64,000 nt of DNA. It comes from Cordylochernes scorpioides. Lineage: Eukaryota > Arthropoda > Arachnida > Pseudoscorpiones > Chernetidae. Where the stretch lies: positions 28,654,011-28,718,010 of the forward strand of contig CP092868.1 of the NCBI GenBank assembly GCA_030710605.1. The letters are read 5' to 3'. Below the pieces are notes generated by a model that ran no database searches, was not told where the DNA came from, and saw only the letters and a list, made by a program, of their open reading frames with translations. This document shows positions 44,936 through 55,018 of this stretch, piece after piece. Every line of letters starts with the position of its first letter. Within the stretch, counting starts at the first letter, position 1. Both the position numbers and the translations under genes were made by a program.

Positions 44936-45345
44936 ACCAGAAAGCTGAACCAAAGGAAAGAACAAATGTCAGTATTTGACGCTGATGCTTTGGCAAAATA
45001 CAAGATAATTAAACAAAAAATAAGAAAAGAACAAATATGTGAAATAAACTCTGAGAGAAAACTGACAAAAACTATAACAAGATGTAGAACAAAACACTAT
45101 AAAGAATGGCAATACATCCAGATGGCACAAGAACCTATAGGACATTCAACAACTGTCCTGGTGTGGAACTAACACCTATCCACATATTCTCATGCCCAGC
45201 AATGGCCGCAGCCTTGCAGAAAATTGACATAAACCCAGAGCAGCAGCTTTACACACCAAAGATAGTGGACATTGCTACTGCTGTGATGGAGATGCATGGA
45301 GACATCTGAGGCTCTTCATTGGACACGACAACAACAACAATAACA
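44936..45345 (+). mobile_element. LINE 3' fragment (ORF2 C-terminus)
   Basis: Two overlapping frames (44966-45172 and 45106-45309) encode the tail of a non-LTR reverse transcriptase protein: a TRCRTKHY motif, then a CxxC..HxxxC-type cluster (NNCPGVELTPIHIFSCP) and the C-terminal end MEMHGDI. One frameshift near 45110. The element ends in GACACGACAACAACAACAA. It is 5'-truncated, with no polymerase domain. The 3' tail is also found at 49006 and, inverted, near 51410. Confidence 0.65.
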
Positions 45346-46388
45346 GAATAAATATAAATATGATTATATAATGATAAATATATGAATGAATAGATATAAA
45401 TATATAATTGATAGATATGCATATATATAAAATATATACAGTCTTCATTGGTGGCGCCCACCGCGGGAAAGACTTCTCCACCGATGAACTGCGAGCTTTC
45501 TTATATAGAAAGAGAGCAACTTTCACATTCTAAATATCTTTCTCACTTATATTATTCGGATATCACTCCTAATTCTAATTAAAATAGACATAAAATTGAA
45601 GATTTAATGAATATCCAATCTAAATAAATATGAAAACAAACTGAGCTATACAAAGACGAATTCATTTATTCTAGGTAACTCCTATATAGACGGCAGCGGC
45701 CGTTTTGCTAGGTTTTTAGCAAATTCTGGTACATATAGAAAAATTATTTTTTTCTTTGTCATACATTTATCTTCTACTTAATATATGTGTGCCTTGTGCT
45801 TTACTAGTTTGAAAAGTTCTACTAAACAAGGTTTTACAACTTTTTCTAATTTTGATTATCTTGAAATCCTAGCTGAGGAGACCCCACATGGAGTTCCTGA
45901 AGGGTCAGATATCTAGTCAACAACAACAACAACAAAAAGGCTTTTTTTAGGGACCATTGCCCTGTATGGACTCGCCATACAACAACAAAATAATACAGTA
46001 ATTTTTTTCTCCCTCTCCCCATGTGCACGTGAACCTTTGTTTGAAAAGGGATTTATTCACACATTTGTTCTAAAACTTTCCTCACTACCTCTTTTGCGTA
46101 TGAATCTATTTACAATTGATCTGTAGAAATTATAGAGTTCTATTGCTATATTTTTCTTTTCTGAAATAGTTTTCAGCGTTTGCAGTGGGTTGCTAAATCT
46201 CCAGAAGATCTTTTAAAGAGTTCTTTCTAATCTTCACCTAAATATTTGTATTCTATGATATAGTAGGAGATTTCATCAGATATCATATTTCCTCAAATCA
46301 TGCAGTGAATGTTTTCCTTTTTGATGATGATAATATGACTTTCTATATCTAGAGTTGAAGTAATTGATATCTAGTCCCTGAATATAAT
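45346..46388. other. AT-rich sequence without recognised gene
   Basis: No supported coding region. Contains a second ACAACAACAACAACAA tract near 45920 that may mark another LINE tail. Confidence 0.3.
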
Positions 46389-46406
46389 TTTATTTCAAGT
46401 GGTAAT

Positions 46407-46805
46407 TTACATCAATAGGCCAATTTGGAGGTCTGAGTGGATGGCGCTTGGTTCCGGGTCGGGTATGGCTGGGTGAATGTCAGATGGAAGCTCTGATACA
46501 GGTATAGGTGATGCTGAGAATATTCCATTCGAAGCATCACACGCGTAACCCTTCTGTGGATCGATAAGGATAAAGTCGCATGCTGATTCATGGTAGTTCA
46601 TCAATGTCGGGTTCATCGCATAAACCGGGTTTAGAGAGGCGAATTCTGGGAGACCCGAGAGAATACTGTCTAACATTGAGCTTCTCTTTTTGTCTATATA
46701 TACATTCTTGTGTTTTAGCCCTATCTGGTTGTAGAACGATGTGGGAGAAGTATCTGTTCTATATACAGTTCCACATGACTTCTTGGTTGTTTCAGGGATT
46801 TTCAC
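46407..46805 (-). CDS. Possible terminal exon of an unidentified gene
   Basis: A 132-codon minus-strand frame of mixed, non-repetitive composition (for example LDSILSGLPEFASLNPVYAM, DPQKGYACDASNG) ending in a stop at 46407-46409. A polyadenylation signal candidate (TTTATT at 46389) follows 13 nt later. Its balanced amino-acid use differs from the AT-driven ORFs nearby. No family recognised. A splice acceptor is not obvious; the Met at 46805 may or may not be the start. It could be the last exon of a host gene or a captured fragment. Confidence 0.35.
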   Translation of the reverse strand: MKIPETTKKSCGTVYRTDTSPTSFYNQIGLKHKNVYIDKKRSSMLDSILSGLPEFASLNPVYAMNPTLMNYHESACDFILIDPQKGYACDASNGIFSASPIPVSELPSDIHPAIPDPEPSAIHSDLQIGLLM

Positions 46806-46869
46806 TGGTACGTTTTACAATCACAAGCCGCATTATATTATATTGTATTATAAATTACTTTATGTATTA

Positions 46870-47527
46870 CTAGCCGAATGACCCGGGCAACGCCCGGGTT
46901 TTACCCGATTAAATGTTTTTATTCAATTACTATTCGTTACAATTATAAATTGGCACCGTGGATGTCACTTTTGTGAAACGTCCCGCTCCAAACTTTGTAG
47001 GTTTTTAAAATATAAAAATAAATATGTAAATTTTCACAACGATATTTGAAATTATATTATTTTGATTTTCAAATACTATTCGTTACAATTATAAATTGGC
47101 GCCGTGGATGTCACTCTTGTGAAACGTCCCGCTCCAAACTTTGTGTCTGAGAAGCGATATTTTTATAGAAAGATGATCTGGCTTTTGTTTTCTGCTCGAA
47201 TCAATGTTTTTCTGTTAGATTTTTGTTCCTGAGTACAAAATAATGAACTGGTTTCACCCGTGGTCTCTGCTTTTAGGAATTTTTCCCGATATAATTTTGT
47301 ATCTGATAATCAAACATGATACAGCAATATCGTCATCATCATTTTCTGACTAAAAATATATAGTTTTTAATAATTGATTTATATATTTTTTTAAAATAGC
47401 TTATCGTCTTCCCCGTATTTTTTTACCTATGCATGGAAATTTTGGTTTGAATTAGTGAACTACTGCGAATTTGTATACCGGACATACAGACAGACAAACA
47501 TACAAACATTCATTTTTATATATATAG
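46870..47527 (-). mobile_element. Helitron-like element, minus strand
   Basis: Minus-strand 5' end TCTATATATATAAAAATG (near 47527) and 3' end hairpin CCCGGGCGTTGCCCGGG, then TCATTCGGCTAG|T (CTAG at 46870-46873). It combines the head of the 11281-type elements with the 3' end of the 10825-type elements. The GGGACGTTTCA..GCGCCAATTTATAA module occurs twice. Non-coding. Confidence 0.7.
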
Positions 47528-47550
47528 AGATTTACGAACGGAAAAATATA

Positions 47551-47623
47551 TCCAGGGTAGCCTAGTGGACATGGCATCTGCCCGGTAAGCGGAACACTGT
47601 TGGGTTCGATTCCCATCCCTGGA
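47551..47623 (+). tRNA. tRNA-Thr(GGT)-like SINE head
   Basis: Perfect acceptor pairing (TCCAGGG/CCCTGGA), D arm GCC..GGC, anticodon arm TCTGC-CCGGTAA-GCGGA with GGT at the anticodon position, T arm TGGGTTCGATTCCCA. U33 is C, which argues against a working tRNA. It is followed by a body (47624-47800) that recurs at 59657 and 59841, so it is best seen as the head of a tRNA-derived SINE. Confidence 0.5.
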
Positions 47624-47800
47624 CACTTTTATTTTTCCGTTTATCATTACTCTTCACAATTCACTCTTTCATACCTCATCCAAAAGGTTGGAAATAATCG
47701 TTATTTTTCCTTGAAATAAATTTTGAATTTTCGTTGAAAAGAAACACATGCGGGATAGTATTTTAAATTTCGTTTTACAATTGATATATGTACAAAGGGT
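47624..47800 (+). mobile_element. SINE body following the tRNA-like head
   Basis: Contains TCATTACTCTTCACAATTC, a GGAAATAATCGTTATTTTTC block and TTGAAATAAATTTTGAATTT, all shared with the inverted pair at 59657-59955. From here to 48690 the sequence is very AT-rich with only Phe/Ile/Tyr/Lys-rich ORFs that I do not accept as genes. Confidence 0.5.
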
Positions 47801-49005
47801 TGGTATACAAATATAGTTAAATGAAATCAAATTGTAAAGTATTATGTGTATTCGAGAAGAGCAATTTACAGATTTAAAAAAAAACATATATGAAAATATA
47901 GATAAAAAGTATTTGAAGAGTTGAAGAATTTTTGAATCTAAACCTTTTACGTTTTAAATATATATAAAATAAAAGATACAAATCGATTACTATAGTTAAT
48001 TTTTGACTTTTTATAATAATTAAATATTTATTAATCATTGAAAATATTTGGCATAGATTTTTGAAATTACAAATATTCTTTCTACACATGGTTTATAGAA
48101 TAACGATATTATAATATTGATCGATTTTCTCCTATTATAAACATACTTTCTCAATATTCTATAATTTATTCTATAAAAATACATTGATTAAGTTTATATA
48201 AAATTGATATAAAACTTTGAAACTTCACTCAACACAATGGTCAAATAACGATAAAAGGAAAAACGTTACTTATTTGAACATGGACTTTTATTAATGGTTC
48301 AGCCGTGAAAAATGATTTTGACAAAGTTGAAATCTAATCTATTCCAGCTCTTCTTTCCTTTCTTTGCCCATTTAAGAATCCACATAGAACTTTTTTTCCA
48401 TTTAAAAAATCCAATTTTTCATCAAAAACTTCCATTCTTCTTTATATTATCAGTGGGTCATGAAATTAACCATAAAATATTGACTATTATTTCCATTCCT
48501 TGTTTATTCTATATTGTAAAAGTTTACAAATACGGATTAGTAGATGAAACTTTTAATCATCTATATATAGAATTTCAAAATTTGAAAATGAAGCAATCCA
48601 TAATTAACTATTTAGATAATGAAAAGACATATATTGACAAAAATATATATATTTTTTTCAATTCAATATATGAAAATTGGAAATATTATAAAAACGCGTA
48701 TGATTCTTTTTAAAAATTAAATAATTTATACTGCCCTTACTGCAATGGAAAAATTAATGAGAGGGCCTGGCTCATCAATTTACATAACATATGGCGTGTT
48801 AATGCATTACAATTCAATGTATAATAAAGATACTTCTCTGATTTTACACTTTAATTTAATCAATAAGGATTCTAGGGTTTGGTTTCTTATTTCTTTTATT
48901 TATTGAGCTTTCGGGATAATATGCTCTACAACACGGAGATTCAGAAGAACAACTTCTACAACATCATCGATAAAGATTCAATCTCTCAACATATGAGACA
49001 ATTCA

Positions 49006-49217
49006 TTGGACACGACAACAACAACATTATGTAATTAACTGCATCATCATCGTGTGTGTATTTTACATATATATGTAAAATAGAAAACTATGTAATTAAC
49101 TGCATCATCATCGTGTGTGTATTTTACATATATATGTAAAATAGAAAACTATGTAAAACTCTCTTACTATCAAGAGACTGAGTTGACATTAATGTTTAAT
49201 GGACCTACGAAGTCTAC
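49006..49217 (+). repeat. LINE-tail repeat, arm 1 of an inverted pair
   Basis: Begins with the ATTGGACACGACAACAACAA tail, then a unit of about 65 bp (TAATTAACTGCATCATCATC...) present twice in tandem, then AAGAGACTGAGTTGACAT and GGACCTACGAAGTC. Inverted partner at 51284-51437. Confidence 0.65.
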
Positions 49218-49336
49218 GAAGTCCTCGTTGAGAGAGATTGAAACACCCTTTATTGACATCTTGTCAATTAGGTTTTACAAAATTAATGAAGAATAATGGG
49301 AATATTTACAATGATTTATGAGTGAGGAAGGTTCCA

Positions 49337-49556
49337 CTATCTTGATAGGGTCCTCCTCCAGACCAGGAGAGGGTCTTCTTGGACATCCCGTAACTCCAGG
49401 ACCAGGAAGTATTTGTAGATTCGGGTCTCGGCAGATGCCATGATGGCCAAGGCGTTGTCCTCCAGGTCTCGCCAGAAGATCCAGCTCTGCAGGTCAGGGA
49501 GCCGCTGGATGATTTCCTCAAGGATCTCCTTGTTGAAAGGCAGGTTAGCTCGAAAG
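49337..49556 (-). CDS. Possible terminal exon of an unidentified gene
   Basis: A GC-rich island in AT-rich DNA. On the minus strand a pyrimidine tract with CTCAAG (about 49557-49575) can act as splice acceptor. About 72 codons follow without a stop (for example NKEILEEIIQRLPDLQSWIF, LAIMASAETRIYKYF, LVLELRDVQEDPLLVWRR), ending in TAG at 49337-49339. A polyadenylation signal (TTTATT) lies at 49249-49254. The Met-initiated 106-codon ORF of another frame here is a shadow. Function unknown; the LPDLQSW stretch is reminiscent of helical adaptor proteins, but this is not a family call. Confidence 0.45.
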
Positions 49557-49630
49557 CTTGAGATATAAAAGAAATATGCAAATTAACGAAACACCTTGAT
49601 TCCTTTTTGATTGGGTCAAAATTCAATATA

Positions 49631-49808
49631 CAGTTAAACCTGTCTATGGCGCCCTCCTCTAAATAACGCCTTCCACTCTATAGCGCACGATTATAAACAT
49701 TAAAATGTAAACATTTTGCACTAAAAGTGACCTGTTAATAGCACCCCCTCTCTATAGCACCCTATTTTGGTCAGTCCCAAGATGAGGCGCTATAGACAGG
49801 TTTAACTG
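49631..49808. repeat. CTATAG MITE, clean reference copy
   Basis: 178 bp between two TA dinucleotides. Terminal inverted repeats CAGTTAAACCTGTCTATGGC and its complement ending GGTTTAACTG. The size and TA target site fit a Tc1/mariner-type non-autonomous element. It has no coding capacity and the ends are self-complementary. Confidence 0.85.
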
Positions 49809-50260
49809 TATGCCTTTTTATTAACTAAATAGTTGTAATTATAGTTAGAAAACATGCATTTTTTAAAATTTTCAAAATTGTAAAAATCATAGTTCTAATT
49901 TTATCTTCAAGAAAATTATTTCTACACAATATTTCAAATCGAATGAACTCGGGTGAGTGATAAGTTCTTCGTTAGTCCAGGACAAGCTTAGATTTCATAA
50001 GATTCACATTGATTTCTTTAAAAAATTATGAAAAAACAACAGAAAAAAAGTAGTACAGACTACTCTACGCTGCGAGCGCGAAACGCGTTCGTGGATAACT
50101 TTTCTTGATTTATCAAGAAATTGGATTGGCTAAATATCAGGGAGCAGGTTAAATCGATGAATAGTTGATTTCTGTTCCACCAGATGGCGCTCTGCCTTCT
50201 GTAAAGCACATGTACTCCTGGTCAGGATATGCCTTTTTTATTTTTTGAAAATTTATATCT

Positions 50261-50754
50261 TCTATATATATAAAAATGAATGTATGTGTGTGTGTGTTTG
50301 TCCTTTATGCCTGACCAAACCACTCATTGGAACGCCATGAAACTTTGGGAAGTTATTTAGAATAGTACTGGGAAGGTTTCTAGCAAATAAAATTTTTGAA
50401 ATAACTTTTCGCTTTAAAATAATCAAGATAAATATTCTAATTTATCTGTTATAATTCAACAATCTGCTCTAAATATTATCATGATGATACGATGATTTTG
50501 TATTGTAGAAAATTAGGAAAGACAAAATTCAGGATGACACGGCAATTTATTTGAGACAAGAATAATGATACAATTCCAAGGCAAGATACTATTCCTTTAA
50601 CTTCTAATTACCGAGGGAACCAATTAATATTGATTTTATTCAACTTGTCGAGTATTTTTCAAGGGACCGGGAAAAAATGTTCACTTTATCGAAAGATTCG
50701 TTAGACAAACCTTTACTCGGGTAAAACCCGGGCGAAGCCGGGTACGTCCGCTAG
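50261..50754 (+). mobile_element. Helitron-like element, clean single copy
   Basis: 494 bp from TCTATATATATAAAAATG to hairpin CCCGGGCGAAGCCGGG plus TACGTCCGCTAG, inserted between T and T/A-rich flanks. It gives the consensus for the other copies: head with TGTTTGTCCTTTATGCCTGA, body with GATGATACGATGATTTTG, tail with AAGGGACCGGGAAAAAATG. Non-autonomous, no Rep/helicase. Confidence 0.85.
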
Positions 50755-50756
50755 TA

Positions 50757-50955
50757 AATAATAAACAAACAGCTTCTTAAGATGAGTTTCTTGATTTATT
50801 TTATATTCTCTTCTCAAGCTTTCAGGTATTACAAGCCTATCTACAGGAGTATGTATGACTCTTACTTCTATATTCCTCTTTAGAAGGCTTTGTAATACCT
50901 GAAAGCTAGATATGATATAAGATAAAGAAATAAACTCATCCTCAGAAGCTGTTTT
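50757..50955. repeat. Hairpin MITE
   Basis: Imperfect palindrome of about 195 bp: AATAATAAACAAACAGCTTC..AAGCTTTCAGGTATTACAAG on the left is mirrored by TTTGTAATACCTGAAAGCTA..GAAGCTGTTT on the right. Non-coding. Confidence 0.65.
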
Positions 50956-51283
50956 CTTTATTATTTATATAAATTTCATAGGAATATATATTTTTTCGTG
51001 ATTTTAATGAAATTGCAAAATCGGTTCGTAGCATTTAAGGTAACTAGGTAAAACTTCTATGTAAGAAATATATATGGGATTTTTTTGCAGAGGATGAATT
51101 TTGATTTATAAAATAAAAGGTCACACACACTTTTTACCTTACGAACAAAAAGATACAAAAACTATGCGTTAAATATTGATTTTTATAGTTTTCCTTACAT
51201 AACTTTGGCGTCCATTTTGATGGAAAAATTTGGCCATTTCTTTTAGAGATCAATATTCTCCTGGCAAAATTTCCACGTCAATA

Positions 51284-51437
51284 ATGACTTCGTAGGTCCA
51301 TTAAACATTCATGTCAACTCAGTCTCTTGATAGTAAGAGAGTTTTACATAGTTTTCTATTTTATACATATATGTGTAAAATGCATACACGATGATGATGC
51401 AGTTAATTACATAATGTTGTTGTTGTCGTGTCCAATA
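51284..51437 (-). repeat. LINE-tail repeat, arm 2 of an inverted pair
   Basis: Reverse complement of the 49006 arm with a single copy of the 65-bp unit; ends in TTGTTGTTGTCGTGTCCAAT. Confidence 0.65.
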
Positions 51438-51767
51438 AATTGTCTCATATGTCTGCGTGTGCATCTCTATAACTGAAGTCGAAATATATAGAGCTAAAGG
51501 TCACCTCTCCCTTCAAAATAGACATCAAAGCTAGACGTCATCTAGTTTGACTGGAGATGTAACCTTTACCATTATAAATCAATATCCTCCCAGCAAATTT
51601 CCATCTATAGAAGTCAAAATGTTGTTTATCTTGGGTGTGTAAACTGCTCTTTTCTGGATCCATGTCAATTGTCTGCAAAGCTGCGACCATTGCTGGACAT
51701 AAGAATATGTGAATAAATAATACAAAACGATCTTATTCAGAAAAGTAAAATCCTCTTCAATACATCT

Positions 51768-52495
51768 AAATAATAAACAAAACGGGTTTTTTCCGAGATT
51801 GAGTTTCTTATATTTTATATTTATCTCAAGCTTTCAGGTATTACAAACCTCTCTCTCTCTCTAATACTGCACATGACTGGTACAGAGCAGGAGGGACAAA
51901 CACCGGTTCTGTCCTCACAAGAGAATAACAGTCTTTGATTTCAAGACCTAAGTCTGGTCATCTACGAAAAATGACTTTACAGAATGGTTGCAAGGATTTC
52001 CCATAATGGACTAAGTGCAATTATCAGCCTGCAACCCCAAGATATATTATTGACTGTATTGACTCATCCATTGATGAGCTCTACTCTTCCCCGGCAGACA
52101 CCATCAACAAGCTTGATACCTTAGTGTGATTGAGTGGAGATAAGAAAAGAAGACAAACTTTTCTACAGGTATGTGTAATCATCATATACTTCTGCAGAAT
52201 GGTTTGTGATTCACGAAAGCTTGAGATAAACATATATCTTTTAGCATTTAGAAGCAGCTTTTGAATCAAGCTTACTTTAAGCATAGTCAAAAGTCCAACA
52301 CATCAGCAGCAGCCCCATTTGGAAAAATAAAGAATTTAGATTAAAAAATGATATTGAGAATAATATAAAATAAAACATGAAAATCATCCTCGAAAACCGT
52401 TTGTATATAAAACCCGAAAACTTGAGAAGAATATAAAATGAAACAAAAAACTCATCCCCGGAAACCGTTTTGTTTATTATTCATAAAAATGATAA
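51768..52495. repeat. Larger relative of the 50757 hairpin MITE
   Basis: Outer inverted ends: AATAATAAACAAAACGGGTT..ATCTCAAGC at 51768-51840, and CTTGAGAAGAATATAAAATG..GTTTTGTTTATTATT ending about 52495. About 600 bp of unique sequence lies between, with no accepted gene. It may be a MITE with captured host sequence. The following 52496-52921 is AT-rich without features. Confidence 0.5.
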
Positions 52496-53939
52496 TGTAT
52501 AATTTAGATTAGATATAAAAATGTGAAAAAAATGGAGAATTATTAAGATATCATATTAAAACAGTTGAATTATTTATGACATTTTGATAGAAGCATTTAA
52601 ATACTTCAATATAAAAAGTAATTATAGTCAATATTTCTTTCTAAAATTTACTTCCTAGTTGTCTTTCTGATTAGATTTTTGACTTGTATAAATATCTAAC
52701 TATTAAATTGTGTTTTATCATGCATATCTAAAATGTTTTGGTAAACATGTTTAAAACCTATTATTTTCTTAATTATAATTTTGATGTAAAAAGCTCTTGT
52801 GTTTATGATTTACATTCTAATTTACACATACAAACACACACATATAAACAGTTATTTTAAACGTATAATATTTGTTATAAAACTACTTATATTAGAGAGA
52901 ATTGATTCTTATTTACAAATACAGTTAAACCTGTCTATAGCGCCCCCTCTAAATAGCGCCTTTCTCTCTATAGCGCCCGATTTTAAATGCGTAGAACGAG
53001 GCGATTTACATTAAATGTGACCTGTCTATAGCACCCTATTTTGATGAGTCTCAAGAGGGAGCGCTATAAAAGGTTTAACTGTAGTACGATGCGATTTACA
53101 TTAAAATTACCTGTCTATAGCCTTCCCTCTCTATAGCACCCTATTTTGATGAGTCCCAAAAGGGGGCGCTATAGACAGGTTAAACTGTAGTGTGATTCGA
53201 TTTACATTAAAAGTGACCTGTCTATAGCACTCCCTTTCTATAGCACCCTATTTTGGTGAGTCCCAACAGGGGGCGCTATAGACAGGTTTGACTGTAGTAC
53301 GATGCGATTTACATTAAAAGTGACCTGTCTATAGCACCCCCTCTCTATAGCACTCTATTTTGGTGAGTCCCAAGAGGGGGCGCTATAGACAGGTTTAACT
53401 GTAGTACGATGCGATTTACATTAAAAGTGGCCTTTCTATAGCACCCCCTCTCTATAGCACCCTATTTTGGTGAGTCCCAAGAGGAGGCGCTATAGATAGT
53501 TTTAACTGTAGTACGATGCGATTTACATTAAAAGTGACCTTTCTATAGCACCCCCTCTCTATAGCACCCTATTTTGGTGAGTCCCAAGAGGAGGCGCTAT
53601 AGACAGTTTTAACTGTAGTACGATGCGATTTACATTAAAAGTGACCTTTCTATAGCACCCCCTCTCTATAGCACCCTATTTTGGTGAGTCCCAAGAGGAG
53701 GCGCTATAGACAGTTTTAACTGTAGTACGATGCGATTTACATTAAAAGTGACCTGCCTATAGCTCCCCCTTTCTATAGCATCCTATTTTGATGAGTCCCA
53801 AGAGGGGGCGCTATAGACAGGTTTAATTGTAGTACGATGCGATTTACATTAAAAGTGACCTCTCTATAGCACCCCCTCTCTATAGCACCCTATTTTGATG
53901 AGTCAAGAGGGGGCGCTATAGGCAGGTTTAACTGTAGTA

Positions 53940-54114
53940 TGTTTTGTTTCTTCAAGGGAATCGGGCTACGATGGTGAACACTTCTTTATTTAAGAACGGA
54001 ACTTTCCTAACTAACTGACAACATCCAATTGTCTCTATTTATATCCTAACTCGAGCGTCTATATGCAAAACCATATTTACATATTTACATCTGAATATGT
54101 ACAATTACATCACA
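53940..54114 (-). repeat. 3' LTR of the RING-carrying element
   Basis: 175 bp, differs from 56271-56446 at only a few positions (TTTCTTCAAGGG against TTTCTCTAAAGGG). Confidence 0.9.
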
Positions 54115-54124
54115 TCTCCCCTCT

Positions 54125-54390
54125 TAGAGATTAGCTCTAGACCTCTCCAAAACGTCTGGGCGGACGAACTGTTCTTCCAGGAGATGTTGATGATCCGGCC
54201 ACATCCGCAGCAGCATCCGAAGTGTGTGGGTTGGCCTCTGGGTAATTTACATATGGCTCCCCGTTAAGGTCCGTCAGCCAAACTCGATCATTTACTTCCA
54301 ATGGAGGCAGTTCTCGTACTCCTGCGCCCTTAGGCTTCGCATCAGAATCCTTTAATCCGTCGCCCTTTGGCTTCGCTTCAGAATCCTTTA
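54125..54390 (-). pseudogene. Integrase C-terminal tail remnant (Ty3/gypsy type)
   Basis: The minus strand reads LPPLEVNDRVWLTDLNGE and, after a Ser/Ala-rich linker, TSPGRTVRPPRRFGE before a stop. This is the arrangement of the end of gypsy-type integrases (D.VW..D... and a basic R..RPP.R.. tail). Upstream is an in-frame 12-residue duplication (KDSEAKPKG). It shows the element came from a gypsy-class parent. Confidence 0.6.
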
Positions 54391-54512
54391 CTCCTCATCA
54401 ATAGCATTCACAACACCTATTATAGAGGGAGCAGAACAAGCTTCCTTTGATTTGCCATAGTGATCCGAATTGTCACTCCGCACCTTCAAAGGAATCCCAC
54501 AGGAACCACAAT

Positions 54513-55018
54513 TTTACTTTTGTACTATTTCACTTTTGTACAATTTTACTTTTGTACAATTTTACTTTTGTACAATTTTACTTTTGTACTATTTCACTTT
54601 TGTACAATTACACTTTTGTACAATTACACTTTTGTACAATTTTACTTTTGTACAATTACACTTTTGTACAATTACACTTTTGTACTATTTCACTTTTGTA
54701 CAATTACACTTTTGTACAATTACACTTTTGTACAATTACACTTTTGTACAATTTTACTTTTGTACAATTACACTTTTGTACAATTACACTTTTGTACAAT
54801 TACACTTTTGTACAATTACACTTTTGTACAATTTTACTTTTGTACTATTTCACTTTTGTACAATTTTACTTTTGTACAATTTTACTTTTGTACAATTTTA
54901 CTTTTGTACAATTTTCACTTTTGTACAATTTTCACTTTTGTACAATTTTCACTTTAGTACAATTTTCACTTTTGTACAATTTTAACTTTTGTACAATTTT
55001 CACTTTTGTACAATTTTC
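54513..55018. repeat. 16-bp minisatellite (ACTTTTGTACAATTNN)
   Basis: About 31 copies of ACTTTTGTACAATTTT or ACTTTTGTACAATTAC, turning to a 17-bp form in the last part. Because the unit has no stops in several frames, it creates long false ORFs on the plus strand. It sits directly after the stop of the RING frame, inside the LTR element. Confidence 0.9.

Noticed and set aside
48312..48713. 133-codon plus-strand ORF
   Set aside because: Phe/Ile/Tyr/Lys-rich translation of very AT-rich DNA that runs into a dispersed repeat block; no domain or motif seen.
51890..52140. Possible captured coding fragment in the larger hairpin element
   Set aside because: Two frames are open for 34-56 codons, neither shows a recognisable motif, and the composition does not decide between them.
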